Source of the DNA: Echinicola arenosa
GTDB lineage: Bacteria > Bacteroidota > Bacteroidia > Cytophagales > Cyclobacteriaceae
Assembly (NCBI RefSeq): GCF_014841125.1
Contig: NZ_JACYTQ010000001.1
Span: 1,238,243-1,302,242, forward strand
DNA: 64,000 bases
Reading direction: 5' to 3'
Under the pieces are notes generated by a model. It was not told the DNA's origin, ran no database searches, and saw only the letters and a list, made by a program, of their open reading frames with translations. Position numbers and translations under genes: made by a program. Positions 1 through 8,017 of this stretch are shown here, piece by piece (position 1 is the first letter of the stretch; every line of letters begins with the position of its first letter).

Positions 1-36
1 CCTTGCTATTTATGAAAATAGCAGGGTTTCTTTTTA
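1..36 (+). terminator. Rho-independent terminator-like hairpin
   Basis: An 11-bp stem (CCTTGCTATTT paired with AAATAGCAGGG, one G-U pair) is followed by a T-rich run. It would end a rightward gene lying left of the window. Seen in sequence; the gene it serves is outside the window. Confidence 0.6.
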
Positions 37-84
37 CCCTACACTCCCATACATACTTCAAATCAGTATTGATTACATTTAGAC

Positions 85-1404
85 ATGAAGTCATTACTAA
101 CCCTCTCCCTTATCCTTCTCACCTATTGCCTTCCTGCAAAAAATTATTTTGTAGCAGTTAATGGAAGCGACACCAATCAAGGCAGCCTTGAGGCGCCTTT
201 TGCAAGTCTCCAGCACGTACAGGAGCTAGTGACTCCTGGTGACTCTGTATTTATCAGGGGAGGCACCTACAAAATAACTGAGAATCAAATCATGAAATTT
301 AGCTCAAATGGACTTTGGGCTTACGTATTTGAAATGGACAAAAGTGGGGTAAGTTCATCTCAAAAGACTTATTACGGCGGTTATCGATCAGAGCGGCCAG
401 TGTTTGATTTATCTGCCGTGCGCCCAAAAGACAAGCGAGTCATTGTATTCCATGTATCTGGGTCAAACCTTCACTTTAAAAATTTCGAGATCATAGGTAC
501 TCAAGTGACTATCACAGGACATACTCAATCAGAATGTTTCCGCAATGAAGGCGGCAACTACAATACTTACGAACACTTAGCAATGCATGATGGCATGGCT
601 ATTGGCTTTTATCTCACCAAAGGGTCACACAATATGATTTTGAATTGTGATGCATACAATAATTATGATCCCATCTCAGATGGTGGAAAGGGTGGAAATG
701 TAGATGGGTTTGGAGGCCACCCTACCACTGAATCCAGTGTGGGGAATATATTTAAAGCTTGCCGTGCATGGTATAACAGTGACGACGGCTTTGATCTAAT
801 CAATTCTAAAGCAGCAATAACCATAGAAGACTGCTGGTCCTTTTACAACGGCTACCAGCCCAATACCCTACTTGCTGCTGGAGATGGTAGTGGCTTTAAG
901 TCTGGAGGATATGGAATGTCTTCCACACCAAGAAATCCAAAAGTCATTCCGAAGCATATCGTAGTCAATTGTTTGGCTTATTATAATCGAAACCAAGGTT
1001 TCTATGCCAACCATCACCTTGGAGGCATAAGCTGGATCAACAACACTGGATATCAAAACCCATCAAATTTCAACATGCTCAACAGAAAATCAGCCAAAGA
1101 AATAAAGGATGTCCCCGGTTATGGCCATATTATTAGAAACAATGTATCCTATGATCCTAGAGCATCAAAGCACATTACCCATGTTGATTTGGAAAAGTGT
1201 GAACTATCAAACAATTCTTTTTCGCCAAAAGAAACTCCCCTATCAGATTCAGACTTTGTAGGGCTTGACGCATCAGAATTAGCCTTACCAAGGAAAGAAG
1301 ATGGGAGTTTACCTAAAATTGACTTTCTTCGACCTAAAGAAGGAAGCGCTATATATAGTTCAGAAATGGGATACACCTTTAAACGAAACGACAAGCAATT
1401 CTGA
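85..1404 (+). CDS. Secreted pectate lyase-like protein, polysaccharide lyase family 9 type
   Basis: Predicted to cleave polygalacturonate-type pectic polysaccharide by beta-elimination outside the inner membrane. Residues 1-18 are a signal peptide. The N-terminus carries the usual 'NGSDTNQGS...PFASLQ' entry to right-handed beta-helix enzymes, followed by helix turns to about residue 390. The acidic cluster D207, D233, D234 and D237 and the lysine K272 in GDGSGFKSGG sit where I recall the calcium-binding aspartates and catalytic lysine of Pel9A, so the active site appears intact. Length (439 aa) suits a single-domain PL9. No type IX sorting domain is visible at the C-terminus. It stands alone beside the tRNA cluster rather than in a polysaccharide locus. 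Family assignment is good; substrate is inferred. Confidence 0.82.
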   Translation: MKSLLTLSLILLTYCLPAKNYFVAVNGSDTNQGSLEAPFASLQHVQELVTPGDSVFIRGGTYKITENQIMKFSSNGLWAYVFEMDKSGVSSSQKTYYGGYRSERPVFDLSAVRPKDKRVIVFHVSGSNLHFKNFEIIGTQVTITGHTQSECFRNEGGNYNTYEHLAMHDGMAIGFYLTKGSHNMILNCDAYNNYDPISDGGKGGNVDGFGGHPTTESSVGNIFKACRAWYNSDDGFDLINSKAAITIEDCWSFYNGYQPNTLLAAGDGSGFKSGGYGMSSTPRNPKVIPKHIVVNCLAYYNRNQGFYANHHLGGISWINNTGYQNPSNFNMLNRKSAKEIKDVPGYGHIIRNNVSYDPRASKHITHVDLEKCELSNNSFSPKETPLSDSDFVGLDASELALPRKEDGSLPKIDFLRPKEGSAIYSSEMGYTFKRNDKQF

Positions 1405-1595
1405 TCAACTTTTTAAATCATCAAAGATTCTATCTTGGCAAGAATTAAGATAGTGAAGAGAGGAATAGTTTGGACCGATTATCGGGATATACAGCATGAA
1501 CATGGATTTGAACCCTCAACTTTTCAGTTTGATTCAATCTTGCTTGATCCCTTGATCCCCTTTTTCGTATAGAAATCAGAACGCATTCTAAACAC

Positions 1596-1624
1596 AAAAG
1601 CCCGACTTCAAAGTCAGGCTTTTT
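1596..1624 (-). terminator. Terminator of the leftward tRNA cluster
   Basis: The hairpin AAAAGCC-C-GACTT / AGTC-A-GGCTTTT (one mismatch) lies directly after the 3' end of the last tRNA-Lys on the minus strand and is followed by a T-rich stretch on that strand. Confidence 0.7.
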
Positions 1625-1625
1625 G

Positions 1626-1698
1626 TGATCCCGCTGGGGCTCGAACCCAGGACCCATACATTAAAAGTGTATTGCTCTACCAGCTGAGCTACGGAATC
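1626..1698 (-). tRNA. tRNA-Lys (anticodon TTT), copy 1
   Basis: Read on the minus strand, the acceptor arms GATTCCG and CGGGATC pair (one G-T). The anticodon stem ATACA/TGTAT encloses the loop CTTTTAA, giving anticodon TTT for lysine, and the T-arm has CTGGG TTCGAGC CCCAG. The CCA end is not encoded. The tRNA sequence is identical to the copy about 460 bases upstream in the same cluster. Confidence 0.96.
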
Positions 1699-1774
1699 AT
1701 TTTTTTCTCCTAAAGGTAGTTCGTTGACCTACCATCCCAATGACTATGGGGATACGGAATCTTTGATAAAGAAG

Positions 1775-1796
1775 AAGCGGAAACTGCTTTCCGCTT
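1775..1796 (-). terminator. Hairpin after tRNA-Arg
   Basis: A perfect 9-bp stem AAGCGGAAA / TTTCCGCTT with a 4-base loop starts three bases beyond the 3' end of tRNA-Arg on the minus strand and is followed by CTTCTTT. It may terminate the Pro-Arg transcript or serve as a processing hairpin before tRNA-Lys copy 1. Confidence 0.6.
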
Positions 1797-1798
1797 TG

Positions 1799-1872
1799 TG
1801 ATCCTGAAAGGACTCGAACCTTTAACCTACTGCTTAGAAGGCAGTTGCTCTATCCAGTTGAGCTACAGGACC
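1799..1872 (-). tRNA. tRNA-Arg (anticodon TCT)
   Basis: The acceptor stem GGTCCTG/CAGGATC pairs, the anticodon stem ACTGC/GCAGT encloses CTTCTAA (anticodon TCT, arginine AGA), and the T-arm has GGTTCGAGTCC. No CCA is encoded. It is the third gene of the leftward cluster. Confidence 0.96.
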
Positions 1873-1904
1873 GTTTACTTATATCTCAAAGTAACACTGG
1901 ATTG

Positions 1905-1979
1905 TCGGGGTGGCAGGATTCGAACCTGCGACCTCCTGCTCCCAAAGCAGGCGCGATGACCGGGCTACGCTACACCCCG
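1905..1979 (-). tRNA. tRNA-Pro (anticodon TGG)
   Basis: The acceptor stem CGGGGTG/CACCCCG is perfect. The anticodon stem CCTGC/GCAGG encloses TTTGGGA, giving anticodon TGG for proline. The T-arm is GCAGG TTCGAAT CCTGC. No CCA is encoded. A Bacteroidetes-type promoter lies just upstream. Confidence 0.96.
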
Positions 1980-2024
1980 TTAACTTTCCCCTATACTTTA
2001 ATAAGGAATTTTATTTTGAGAATT

Positions 2025-2056
2025 CAAATTTAACAACTTAATTATTATATAATCAA
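2025..2056 (-). promoter_or_regulatory. Candidate Bacteroidetes promoter for tRNA-Pro-Arg(-Lys)
   Basis: On the minus strand TTG, 21 bases, TAAATTTG matches the TTG-N17-23-TAnnTTTG form. It lies about 45 bases upstream of the tRNA-Pro 5' end, between tRNA-Lys copy 2 and tRNA-Pro, so these genes may form a unit separate from Lys copy 2. The surrounding DNA is very AT-rich, so chance matches are likely. Confidence 0.45.
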
Positions 2057-2085
2057 GATATTATCAAATTTAAATTTCAAACTTG

Positions 2086-2158
2086 TGATCCCGCTGGGGC
2101 TCGAACCCAGGACCCATACATTAAAAGTGTATTGCTCTACCAGCTGAGCTACGGAATC
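2086..2158 (-). tRNA. tRNA-Lys (anticodon TTT), copy 2
   Basis: Identical over the whole tRNA to copy 1, with anticodon TTT in CTTTTAA and the same acceptor mismatch. It is the first gene of the leftward cluster. The 5' flank also resembles that of copy 1 (both run AATCATTTT..., then a short imperfect hairpin ending ACCAT(C/T)CCAAT), which points to a segmental duplication. Confidence 0.96.
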
Positions 2159-2301
2159 ATTTTATTTTCTCAGAAAGGCAATTTCTTGCTTTACCATTCC
2201 AATATATTTCAAACCCAATGAGATCATAAAACCTCTATTAATTGGACCGGAAAGTACTTTTAACTTCCATTTTTTTGTCAATTTCGACTTGCATTTTGTT
2301 A

Positions 2302-2309
2302 TATCTTTG
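2302..2309 (+). promoter_or_regulatory. Candidate -7 element (TATCTTTG)
   Basis: An exact TAnnTTTG lies about 39 bases before the ATG of the TPR/SH3 gene. The nearest TTTG upstream is 24 bases away, slightly beyond the usual 17-23 spacing, so only the -7 part is convincing. Confidence 0.4.
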
Positions 2310-2347
2310 TCGTAATTGGACTGCAAATTTAAGAGACCAATTTGAAA

Positions 2348-3073
2348 ATGCCAAACATCAGCCGAAAGTTTATTGTAAAATTTTTAATATTTTTCACTTT
2401 TATACTGCAAAGCATTAATTGTCAAGCAGATAACAAAAGTTTGATTTTAGCAGATTCTTTGTTTAATGCCAAAAGCTACAAAGAAGCCTACAACATCTAC
2501 TCAGACATTCTTCAAACTGAAGAATCATACTCTCCTGCCATGCTTCTAAAGATGGCCTACATCACAGAAGGAATGGGACAATACAATGATGCTACCCTTT
2601 ACCTATCCAAATACTATGACCACAACCCAAGCCCCAAAGTAATCAGCAAAATCAAATCCCTAACAGATCAGCGTGACCTGAAGGGCTATGAGGTTTCTGA
2701 TCGAGCACAGTTTTTCAAACTACTCACAGACTATCAACAAGAAATCACATCTTTCTTTGCCCTATTGCTCGTTGTATCTCTAATCTTCACCATTGTAAGA
2801 AACAGGGCCAACAAACCAAAATACTTTATCCCGAGCATGATCTTGTTGCTTTGTACATTTCTTAGCAATAACATGCTGAAAAGTCCTCAAACTGGGATCA
2901 TTAAAGACAGTCCCACTATCATCATGGGCGAACCTACAGCCGCTGGTAAATTCATCAAAAAAGTAAACCCCGGACACAGGGTCACCATAAAATCCACAGA
3001 GGACATTTGGTACCAAATAGAATGGGAAGGAAAGGAAGCTTATGTGAAAAAAGAAAATATTTCTAAACTATAA
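2348..3073 (+). CDS. TPR and SH3-like domain membrane protein (BatE-like)
   Basis: A 241-aa envelope protein of unknown role. The order is signal peptide (to about residue 27), two or three TPR-like helical repeats, a hydrophobic segment around residues 133-150, a second one near 160-178, and a C-terminal bacterial SH3-like domain with the usual WYQIEWEGKEAYV pattern. This architecture resembles BatE of Bacteroidetes bat operons, but no BatA/B/C/D genes are nearby, so the name is a likeness only. An in-frame TTG six bases upstream could also start it, but the ATG is preferred. It converges with the Lon-domain gene with only five bases between stops. Confidence 0.6.
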   Translation: MPNISRKFIVKFLIFFTFILQSINCQADNKSLILADSLFNAKSYKEAYNIYSDILQTEESYSPAMLLKMAYITEGMGQYNDATLYLSKYYDHNPSPKVISKIKSLTDQRDLKGYEVSDRAQFFKLLTDYQQEITSFFALLLVVSLIFTIVRNRANKPKYFIPSMILLLCTFLSNNMLKSPQTGIIKDSPTIIMGEPTAAGKFIKKVNPGHRVTIKSTEDIWYQIEWEGKEAYVKKENISKL

Positions 3074-3078
3074 TAATA

Positions 3079-3705
3079 TCAAAAATCGAGAGGATCAAGT
3101 GACTTGAAATGCCCGTTCATCTTGATCCTTTCCCTGACTTTTTCCAGCTCCCTGGCAATGGGAAGCATTTTTTTTAGATGATTGGTTAAAAAAATCAGCC
3201 TCTCAGCTTCTCGTTGCATATGAATTAAGGCATACTCCTCTTCAAGTTTAAGCCCTAGCTTATGCGCAAAAGTAAAAGAATTCACATTTTCAAGCCCTTC
3301 TGAAGCATCAATCCCCATCAACCTGAGCATTTCCCTCAAATAAAATACAAACTCCTTGAAAACTCCCCCAGAAACCCTATTGTCCTCTTCTAAAAGTTCT
3401 ACTTCACCTCCAGCATACAACTTACTACCTAAGGGATTTTGAAAAGTATTGATTTTAAACACACCAAGACCCTCCGTCTTGATATCCAACCTTCCATCCT
3501 CATATTCTTTGAAAACCTCCACCAACCTCACCATGGTGCCGTGTGACATCAATCGATCTGTAAAGACACATATGCCAAATTGCAATTCACCTACGATACA
3601 ATCCCTAATCAACTGCTTATAGCGGGGCTCAAAAATATGGAGGTTTAAACGTTCCCCAGGAAAGGCAACTAGTTTTAAAGGGAATAATGGGATGGCCAAA
3701 CTCAT
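3079..3705 (-). CDS. Lon N-terminal (LAN) domain protein
   Basis: 208 aa, lacking the AAA and protease parts of Lon. The N-terminus has the characteristic PLFPLKLVAFPGERLNLHIFEPRY of the Lon substrate-binding domain, followed by the beta-rich domain and a C-terminal helical region. Such stand-alone proteins are common in bacteria; their role is unproven and may be protein binding or quality control. It is cytoplasmic with no signal peptide and is transcribed alone. Confidence 0.85.
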   Translation of the reverse strand: MSLAIPLFPLKLVAFPGERLNLHIFEPRYKQLIRDCIVGELQFGICVFTDRLMSHGTMVRLVEVFKEYEDGRLDIKTEGLGVFKINTFQNPLGSKLYAGGEVELLEEDNRVSGGVFKEFVFYLREMLRLMGIDASEGLENVNSFTFAHKLGLKLEEEYALIHMQREAERLIFLTNHLKKMLPIARELEKVRERIKMNGHFKSLDPLDF

Positions 3706-3825
3706 AATGGTGATTTATTAAATCCAACACTCATGTCACTCTATTTCTATGAACGAATAAACCCAAGGAAAAAGTTGGGATAACTTGAGGAGAATTAACA
3801 AAAGTCAGCCTATCACTCCATAAAA

Positions 3826-3850
3826 AAAGCAGGTCAAATTGACCTGCTTT
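3826..3850 (-). terminator. Strong terminator after the TIM-barrel gene
   Basis: A perfect 12-bp stem AAAGCAGGTCAA / TTGACCTGCTTT, followed on the minus strand by seven T. It lies 26 bases after the stop of the neighbouring TIM-barrel gene and ends the left arm of the keto-sugar locus. Confidence 0.85.
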
Positions 3851-3875
3851 AAATTCAAATAGTTCTAACCTATTA

Positions 3876-4784
3876 TTAGATTTCAAGTTTTTTCAAATAG
3901 GCTGCATTTTTTTCGGCTGCCTCCAAAGGGCTTACCCCTTCAAATTTTTCTTGCTCCACAATAAAATAATCCATCCCATTGTCCTTGGCAGTCCTTAGCA
4001 CTTTAGAATAGTCAATACTTCCTTCCCCTAATACAATAGATGCATCAGCCTTTCCTGAAGGAGCTCCTTTTTCCCTATCTTTTACATGACAAAGCCTAAA
4101 TCTATTTTTGTATTTTTCAAAATAAGCTTCAGGATCAGCTCCAGCAGTAACCGCCCAATAAATATCCAACTCATAATCGACTAATTCTGGATCTGTATTT
4201 TCCAACAAAAAGTCCTGAGGCATCTGGCCTTCCAATTCCTCAAATGTATAGCCATGATTATGGTAGGCAAACCTCACCACATTATTCTTACATATTTGAC
4301 CTACCTCATTAAATCTATCTGCGATTTTTTTCCATTCCTCCATAGACTCCTGAGGCCCGATCCAAGGACAGATCAGGTATTTCATCCCAATTTCTCCAGC
4401 TTCTGCTGCAAGTTTCTCTGTATTATCAAATACGTTGGCATGCGATGCTACAAAGTCCAACCCCAAATCTTCTGTAAAGGTTTTGAATTCGGTATTTTTC
4501 ATACCCCAGAAAATCCCTTTTCCTCCATCAAATCCTTCTATCTGATTGTAACCGTAACCAGCGATTTTCTTTATCGTCTCTTTAGCATCTGCAGCCATAT
4601 CTTCTTTTACAGAGTAAAGCTGGACACCAAATTTGGAAATTGTTTCTTTTACTGATTCTGCTACTGCTTCTTCAACTACTGCAGTAGCAGTTTCCTTTTT
4701 AGGTGAGGAGCAAAACTGCAATGGCAAAAAAGCACCTGCTGTAAATGCTGCACCCAACTTCAAAAACTTTCGTCTTTCTTTCAT
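3876..4784 (-). CDS. Exported sugar phosphate isomerase/epimerase-type TIM-barrel protein
   Basis: 302 aa of the xylose isomerase-like TIM-barrel superfamily. The N-terminus ERRKFLKLG followed by a hydrophobic stretch and Cys25 looks like a Tat signal, possibly lipoprotein, although Phe before Cys is a poor lipobox. Metal-site type motifs are present: YHNHGYTFEE, YELDIYWAV, LCHVKDREK and FIVEQE near the C-terminus. Proteins of this family act as epimerases, isomerases or lyases on keto-sugars. It is the last gene on the left arm and is separated from the GMC pair by a hairpin, so it may be expressed at a different level. Substrate unknown. Confidence 0.8.
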   Translation of the reverse strand: MKERRKFLKLGAAFTAGAFLPLQFCSSPKKETATAVVEEAVAESVKETISKFGVQLYSVKEDMAADAKETIKKIAGYGYNQIEGFDGGKGIFWGMKNTEFKTFTEDLGLDFVASHANVFDNTEKLAAEAGEIGMKYLICPWIGPQESMEEWKKIADRFNEVGQICKNNVVRFAYHNHGYTFEELEGQMPQDFLLENTDPELVDYELDIYWAVTAGADPEAYFEKYKNRFRLCHVKDREKGAPSGKADASIVLGEGSIDYSKVLRTAKDNGMDYFIVEQEKFEGVSPLEAAEKNAAYLKKLEI

Positions 4785-4819
4785 TTTAGGGGATCTTAAT
4801 AAATCAAGTGTAATTCAAA

Positions 4820-4851
4820 AAGCGGGACATCAATTAATTGCTATCCCGCTT
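4820..4851 (-). terminator. Hairpin between subunit 3 and the TIM-barrel gene
   Basis: The stem AAGCGGGA / TCCCGCTT, with an inner CAATTAATTG palindrome, is followed by five T on the minus strand. It starts just after the stop codon of the subunit 3 gene and could end or attenuate transcription into the last TIM-barrel gene. Confidence 0.75.
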
Positions 4852-4859
4852 GGTATCTG

Positions 4860-5411
4860 TTATATAGCGTACGCTTTATCTCCTTTTTTGTAATCAATGC
4901 ATGGCTCCCATTTACCTGGGACCTCTACATAATTCAAGGCTTCTGTGGCTCCAATTTCCGAAGTAAAATATCCCAAAACGGTCAAATCCTTCAACATATT
5001 GAAATACTTTGGACCATTTTCTTCTTTTGCCTTTTTATTGAGCTCATTCAAATAAACGGTTCTTTGCTCCTGGCTGGCATCCATGAAGTCTTTACCAACC
5101 TCATCTTTAAAACCCTTCCTGAGTGCATTCAAACCATTAATAAACTCCTTTTGTTGCTCTTCCCAGTAGGTATCTTTCACCATCATCACCATAAAGGAAC
5201 CGATACCTACCGCTTTGGCGCCAGGGGTATCTGTACTCGGAATGATAGTATCACCAATCTCATCTAAAAAGGCTATTTCCTCAGGGGTAAAATCAAGACC
5301 TTCGATTTGCTTATCAGGTGTACAACCTGTCAATATCGCATTCGCACCGACCATGGTTCCGCCCATCATCAGTACAAAGCTCTTCAATGCATCTCTTCTG
5401 TTCATTGCCAT
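4860..5411 (-). CDS. Gluconate 2-dehydrogenase subunit 3 family protein (Tat-tagged partner of GMC enzyme)
   Basis: 183 aa. A twin-arginine signal NRRDALKSF begins at residue 4 and is followed by a hydrophobic segment rich in Gly and Met. The mature part has the family's DFTPEEIAFLDEIGDTIIP-type opening and the late CIDYKKGDKAYA end. In known gluconate and glycoside 3-dehydrogenases this small subunit accompanies a GMC flavoprotein and carries the export signal for both. Here it starts 12 bases after the GMC stop, and the GMC protein has no signal of its own, which fits hitchhiker export through Tat. Partner and role follow from the family; export is inferred. Confidence 0.85.
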   Translation of the reverse strand: MAMNRRDALKSFVLMMGGTMVGANAILTGCTPDKQIEGLDFTPEEIAFLDEIGDTIIPSTDTPGAKAVGIGSFMVMMVKDTYWEEQQKEFINGLNALRKGFKDEVGKDFMDASQEQRTVYLNELNKKAKEENGPKYFNMLKDLTVLGYFTSEIGATEALNYVEVPGKWEPCIDYKKGDKAYAI

Positions 5412-5423
5412 AGTTTGTGTCTT

Positions 5424-7103
5424 TTAAAGGTTACCTTTTTTAAGTTCTTCTACTGCAAAGCTTGCTGCTCTGGCTGTCAATGCCATATAAGTTAGCGACG
5501 GATTCACAGCAGCCGCAGAAGTCATGGCAGCACCATCGGTCACAAACACATTTTTGGCATCCCAAACCTGATTGTGCTCATTCAACACAGAGGTTTTTGG
5601 ATCTCTTCCCATTCTGGCCGTACCCATTTCATGAATCCCTTGACCAAAAGTATAACCAGAGTCATAGGTATGAATATCCTTAGCGCCAGCTGCCTCCAAC
5701 ATTTCAGCAGCATCGGCCATCATATCCTTACGCATCTTCATTTCATTATCCTTGATCTCAGCATCCATTACCAAAGCATACATTCCCCACTTATCCTTCA
5801 CATCTTTGCTCAATGTGATTTTATTTTCATGATAAGGCAATATCTCTCCAAACGCCGTCATCCCAATACTCCATGGTCCTGGTTCGGTCAAAGCCTCCTT
5901 TAAAGGCCCACCGATGTTGATCTCACCCACATCTCTACTCCATCCACTACGACTGGCACCTCCTTGATAACCGAATCCACGCACATAATCGCGCTTATCA
6001 TCTCCCACGTTTCTGTATCTCGGAATATAAATACCTCCCGGCCTTCTTCCAAAATAATACTTATCATCATATCCCTCAATAGAACCACTTGCACCAAGTC
6101 GGAAATGGTGATCCATCACATTATGTCCCAACTCTCCTGAACTACTCCCTAAACCTTCTGGCCAAATATCAGTCGCTGAACGCATCAATACTTGAGCAGA
6201 ATTCAAAGCAGAAGCACATAAGAACACAATCTTGGATTTGTACTCTATGGTCTCCATGGTTTCTGCATCCACTACCTCTACCCCTGTCGCTTTTTGTGTA
6301 TCCTTATCATAAAGCAATCTATGAACAATGGAATAAGGTCTAAGCGTTAGGTTTCCAGTAGCTTCAGCTGCTGGCAAAGTTGAAGACTGTGTACTAAAGT
6401 ACCCTCCAAAAGGACAGCCTAACCAACATTTGTTTCTTGATTGACAGCCAGGTCTGCCAGGAAGTGGCTGGGTAATATTGGCCACTCGGGCATTGATAAA
6501 GTGACGCTTACCGCCAAACTTCTTCTCTATTCTATCCTTTACATCTTTTTCCACGCAATTCATGGCGAAAGCAGGCATAAACTGCCCATCAGGAAGCACA
6601 TCCAGGCCATCTCTATTACCAGAGATCCCTGCAAATTTCTCTACATAATCATACCATGGAGCGATATCCTTATAGCGGATCGGCCAATCTACCGCAATCC
6701 CTTCTTTGGCATTACCTTCAAAGTCCAAATCAGACCAACGATAACTCTGTCTCCCCCAAAGCAAGGAACGGCCACCTACTTGATAACCTCTAAACCAAGT
6801 AAAAGGCTTTTCTTCTACATACGGAGAGGAATCTTCATGCGCCCACCAATCCAACACTAATTCATTCAATACGTAATCGCGCTTTAAATTAGGGTGATTC
6901 TCCACCATTTCGGTAGTCCTGCGTCCCCTGTGCGGTATTTCCCAAGGAGGAAGGGTCGCATTCTTATAATCCTTTACATGTTTTACGTCTTGCCCTCTTT
7001 CAAGCAGCAAAACCTTCAATCCTTTCTCGGTCAACTCCTTAGCAGCCCATCCGCCACTAATACCAGAGCCAACGACGATTGCATCATACTCTTGATTTGC
7101 CAT
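5424..7103 (-). CDS. GMC-family FAD oxidoreductase, probable sugar/glycoside dehydrogenase large subunit
   Basis: 559 aa, full length for the GMC family. The Rossmann FAD motif GSGISGG lies at residues 12-18 with the acidic end ERGQ of the second strand. The conserved HEMGTARMG puts the catalytic His at 491, and NPSLTYMALTARAA places the paired Asn at 534. A cysteine-rich stretch CQSRNKCWLGCPFGG lies mid-protein, as in gluconate dehydrogenase-type GMC enzymes. It has no signal peptide and sits directly before its Tat-tagged small subunit. Together with the cytochrome c of the right arm it would pass electrons from a sugar, possibly at C3 of a glycoside, to the respiratory chain. The substrate is inferred from context only. 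Confidence 0.88.
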   Translation of the reverse strand: MANQEYDAIVVGSGISGGWAAKELTEKGLKVLLLERGQDVKHVKDYKNATLPPWEIPHRGRRTTEMVENHPNLKRDYVLNELVLDWWAHEDSSPYVEEKPFTWFRGYQVGGRSLLWGRQSYRWSDLDFEGNAKEGIAVDWPIRYKDIAPWYDYVEKFAGISGNRDGLDVLPDGQFMPAFAMNCVEKDVKDRIEKKFGGKRHFINARVANITQPLPGRPGCQSRNKCWLGCPFGGYFSTQSSTLPAAEATGNLTLRPYSIVHRLLYDKDTQKATGVEVVDAETMETIEYKSKIVFLCASALNSAQVLMRSATDIWPEGLGSSSGELGHNVMDHHFRLGASGSIEGYDDKYYFGRRPGGIYIPRYRNVGDDKRDYVRGFGYQGGASRSGWSRDVGEINIGGPLKEALTEPGPWSIGMTAFGEILPYHENKITLSKDVKDKWGMYALVMDAEIKDNEMKMRKDMMADAAEMLEAAGAKDIHTYDSGYTFGQGIHEMGTARMGRDPKTSVLNEHNQVWDAKNVFVTDGAAMTSAAAVNPSLTYMALTARAASFAVEELKKGNL

Positions 7104-7138
7104 AATTCATCTATAGGTTTTAATTAGGTTATTTCGGT

Positions 7139-8005
7139 TTAAATGTCACAAAGGGCAATGGCATTTCGCAAGGATGCGGCCTTATCCTCTGCTTTGGGTA
7201 TAAATTCCTGAGCAATATACCCCTTAAAGCCTGTTTTAGCAATGGCCTTAATAATGGCTGGATAATTCAGCTCTTGTGTCTCATCTATTTCATTTCTGCC
7301 TGGATTCCCAGCAGTATGATAATGCCCATAATACTGATGGTTTTCTCCAATAGTCCTGATCACATCTCCCTCATCGATTTGCATGTGGTAAATGTCATAG
7401 AGTAATTTAAAGTTATCACTATCCAATCTTTTGCACAACTCCACTCCCCAGACACTCTTATCACACATATAATCCGGGTGGTCTATTTTACTGTTCAAAA
7501 GCTCCATGATCAAGGTAACACCATGTTTTTCAGCTATAGGCAACAATTTCTGTAAACCTTTTACGCTATTTTGAAGCCCTGTTTCATCATCCATCCCATT
7601 GCGGTTTCCACTAAAACAAATCAGGTTTTTGTATCCATTTTTGGCGACCAAAGGAATCATTTCAGAATAATTCTTAATCAGTGTATCATGGTATTCTGAA
7701 TGGCTGAAGCCTTCCTCAAGACTAATTTCTGCCCCATTACACATGGAACTATATACACCATGCTGCTGAGCAATAGGCCAGTCTTTCGGCCCCATCAAAT
7801 CGATAGCACCAAAACCAATGTCCTTGATAAGGACACACAATTCATCTAAAGACAAGTGACCATAAGTCCACCTACAAACCGAGTGGTTTATATTTCCTTT
7901 CAACATGTTTTGTTTATTGTTTGCTTTTAAATTCAGGTAAGGCATGCCGCTTATAGCAGCAGTGCCCAATACCATTTTCTTTAATGCAGATCTTCTTTCT
8001 GACAT
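7139..8005 (-). CDS. Tat-exported hydroxypyruvate isomerase-like TIM-barrel protein
   Basis: 288 aa. The start SERRSALKKMVLG is a twin-arginine signal. The barrel carries likely metal and catalytic residues in LIMELLNSK, LLYDIYHMQIDEGD, YGHYHTAGNPGRNEID and YIAQEFIP, the pattern of the Hyi / xylose isomerase-like family. It is translated 12 bases after the permease and 35 bases before the GMC gene, so these form an operon. In this setting an isomerase or lyase acting on oxidised sugars in the periplasm is more likely than hydroxypyruvate isomerisation. Family is clear, reaction is inferred. Confidence 0.82.
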   Translation of the reverse strand: MSERRSALKKMVLGTAAISGMPYLNLKANNKQNMLKGNINHSVCRWTYGHLSLDELCVLIKDIGFGAIDLMGPKDWPIAQQHGVYSSMCNGAEISLEEGFSHSEYHDTLIKNYSEMIPLVAKNGYKNLICFSGNRNGMDDETGLQNSVKGLQKLLPIAEKHGVTLIMELLNSKIDHPDYMCDKSVWGVELCKRLDSDNFKLLYDIYHMQIDEGDVIRTIGENHQYYGHYHTAGNPGRNEIDETQELNYPAIIKAIAKTGFKGYIAQEFIPKAEDKAASLRNAIALCDI

Positions 8006-8017
8006 GATAGCATCTCT

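Noticed and set aside
1500..1545. Third tRNA gene left of tRNA-Lys copy 1
   Set aside because: Only a T-arm-like string is present; no acceptor, D-arm or anticodon stem can be formed.
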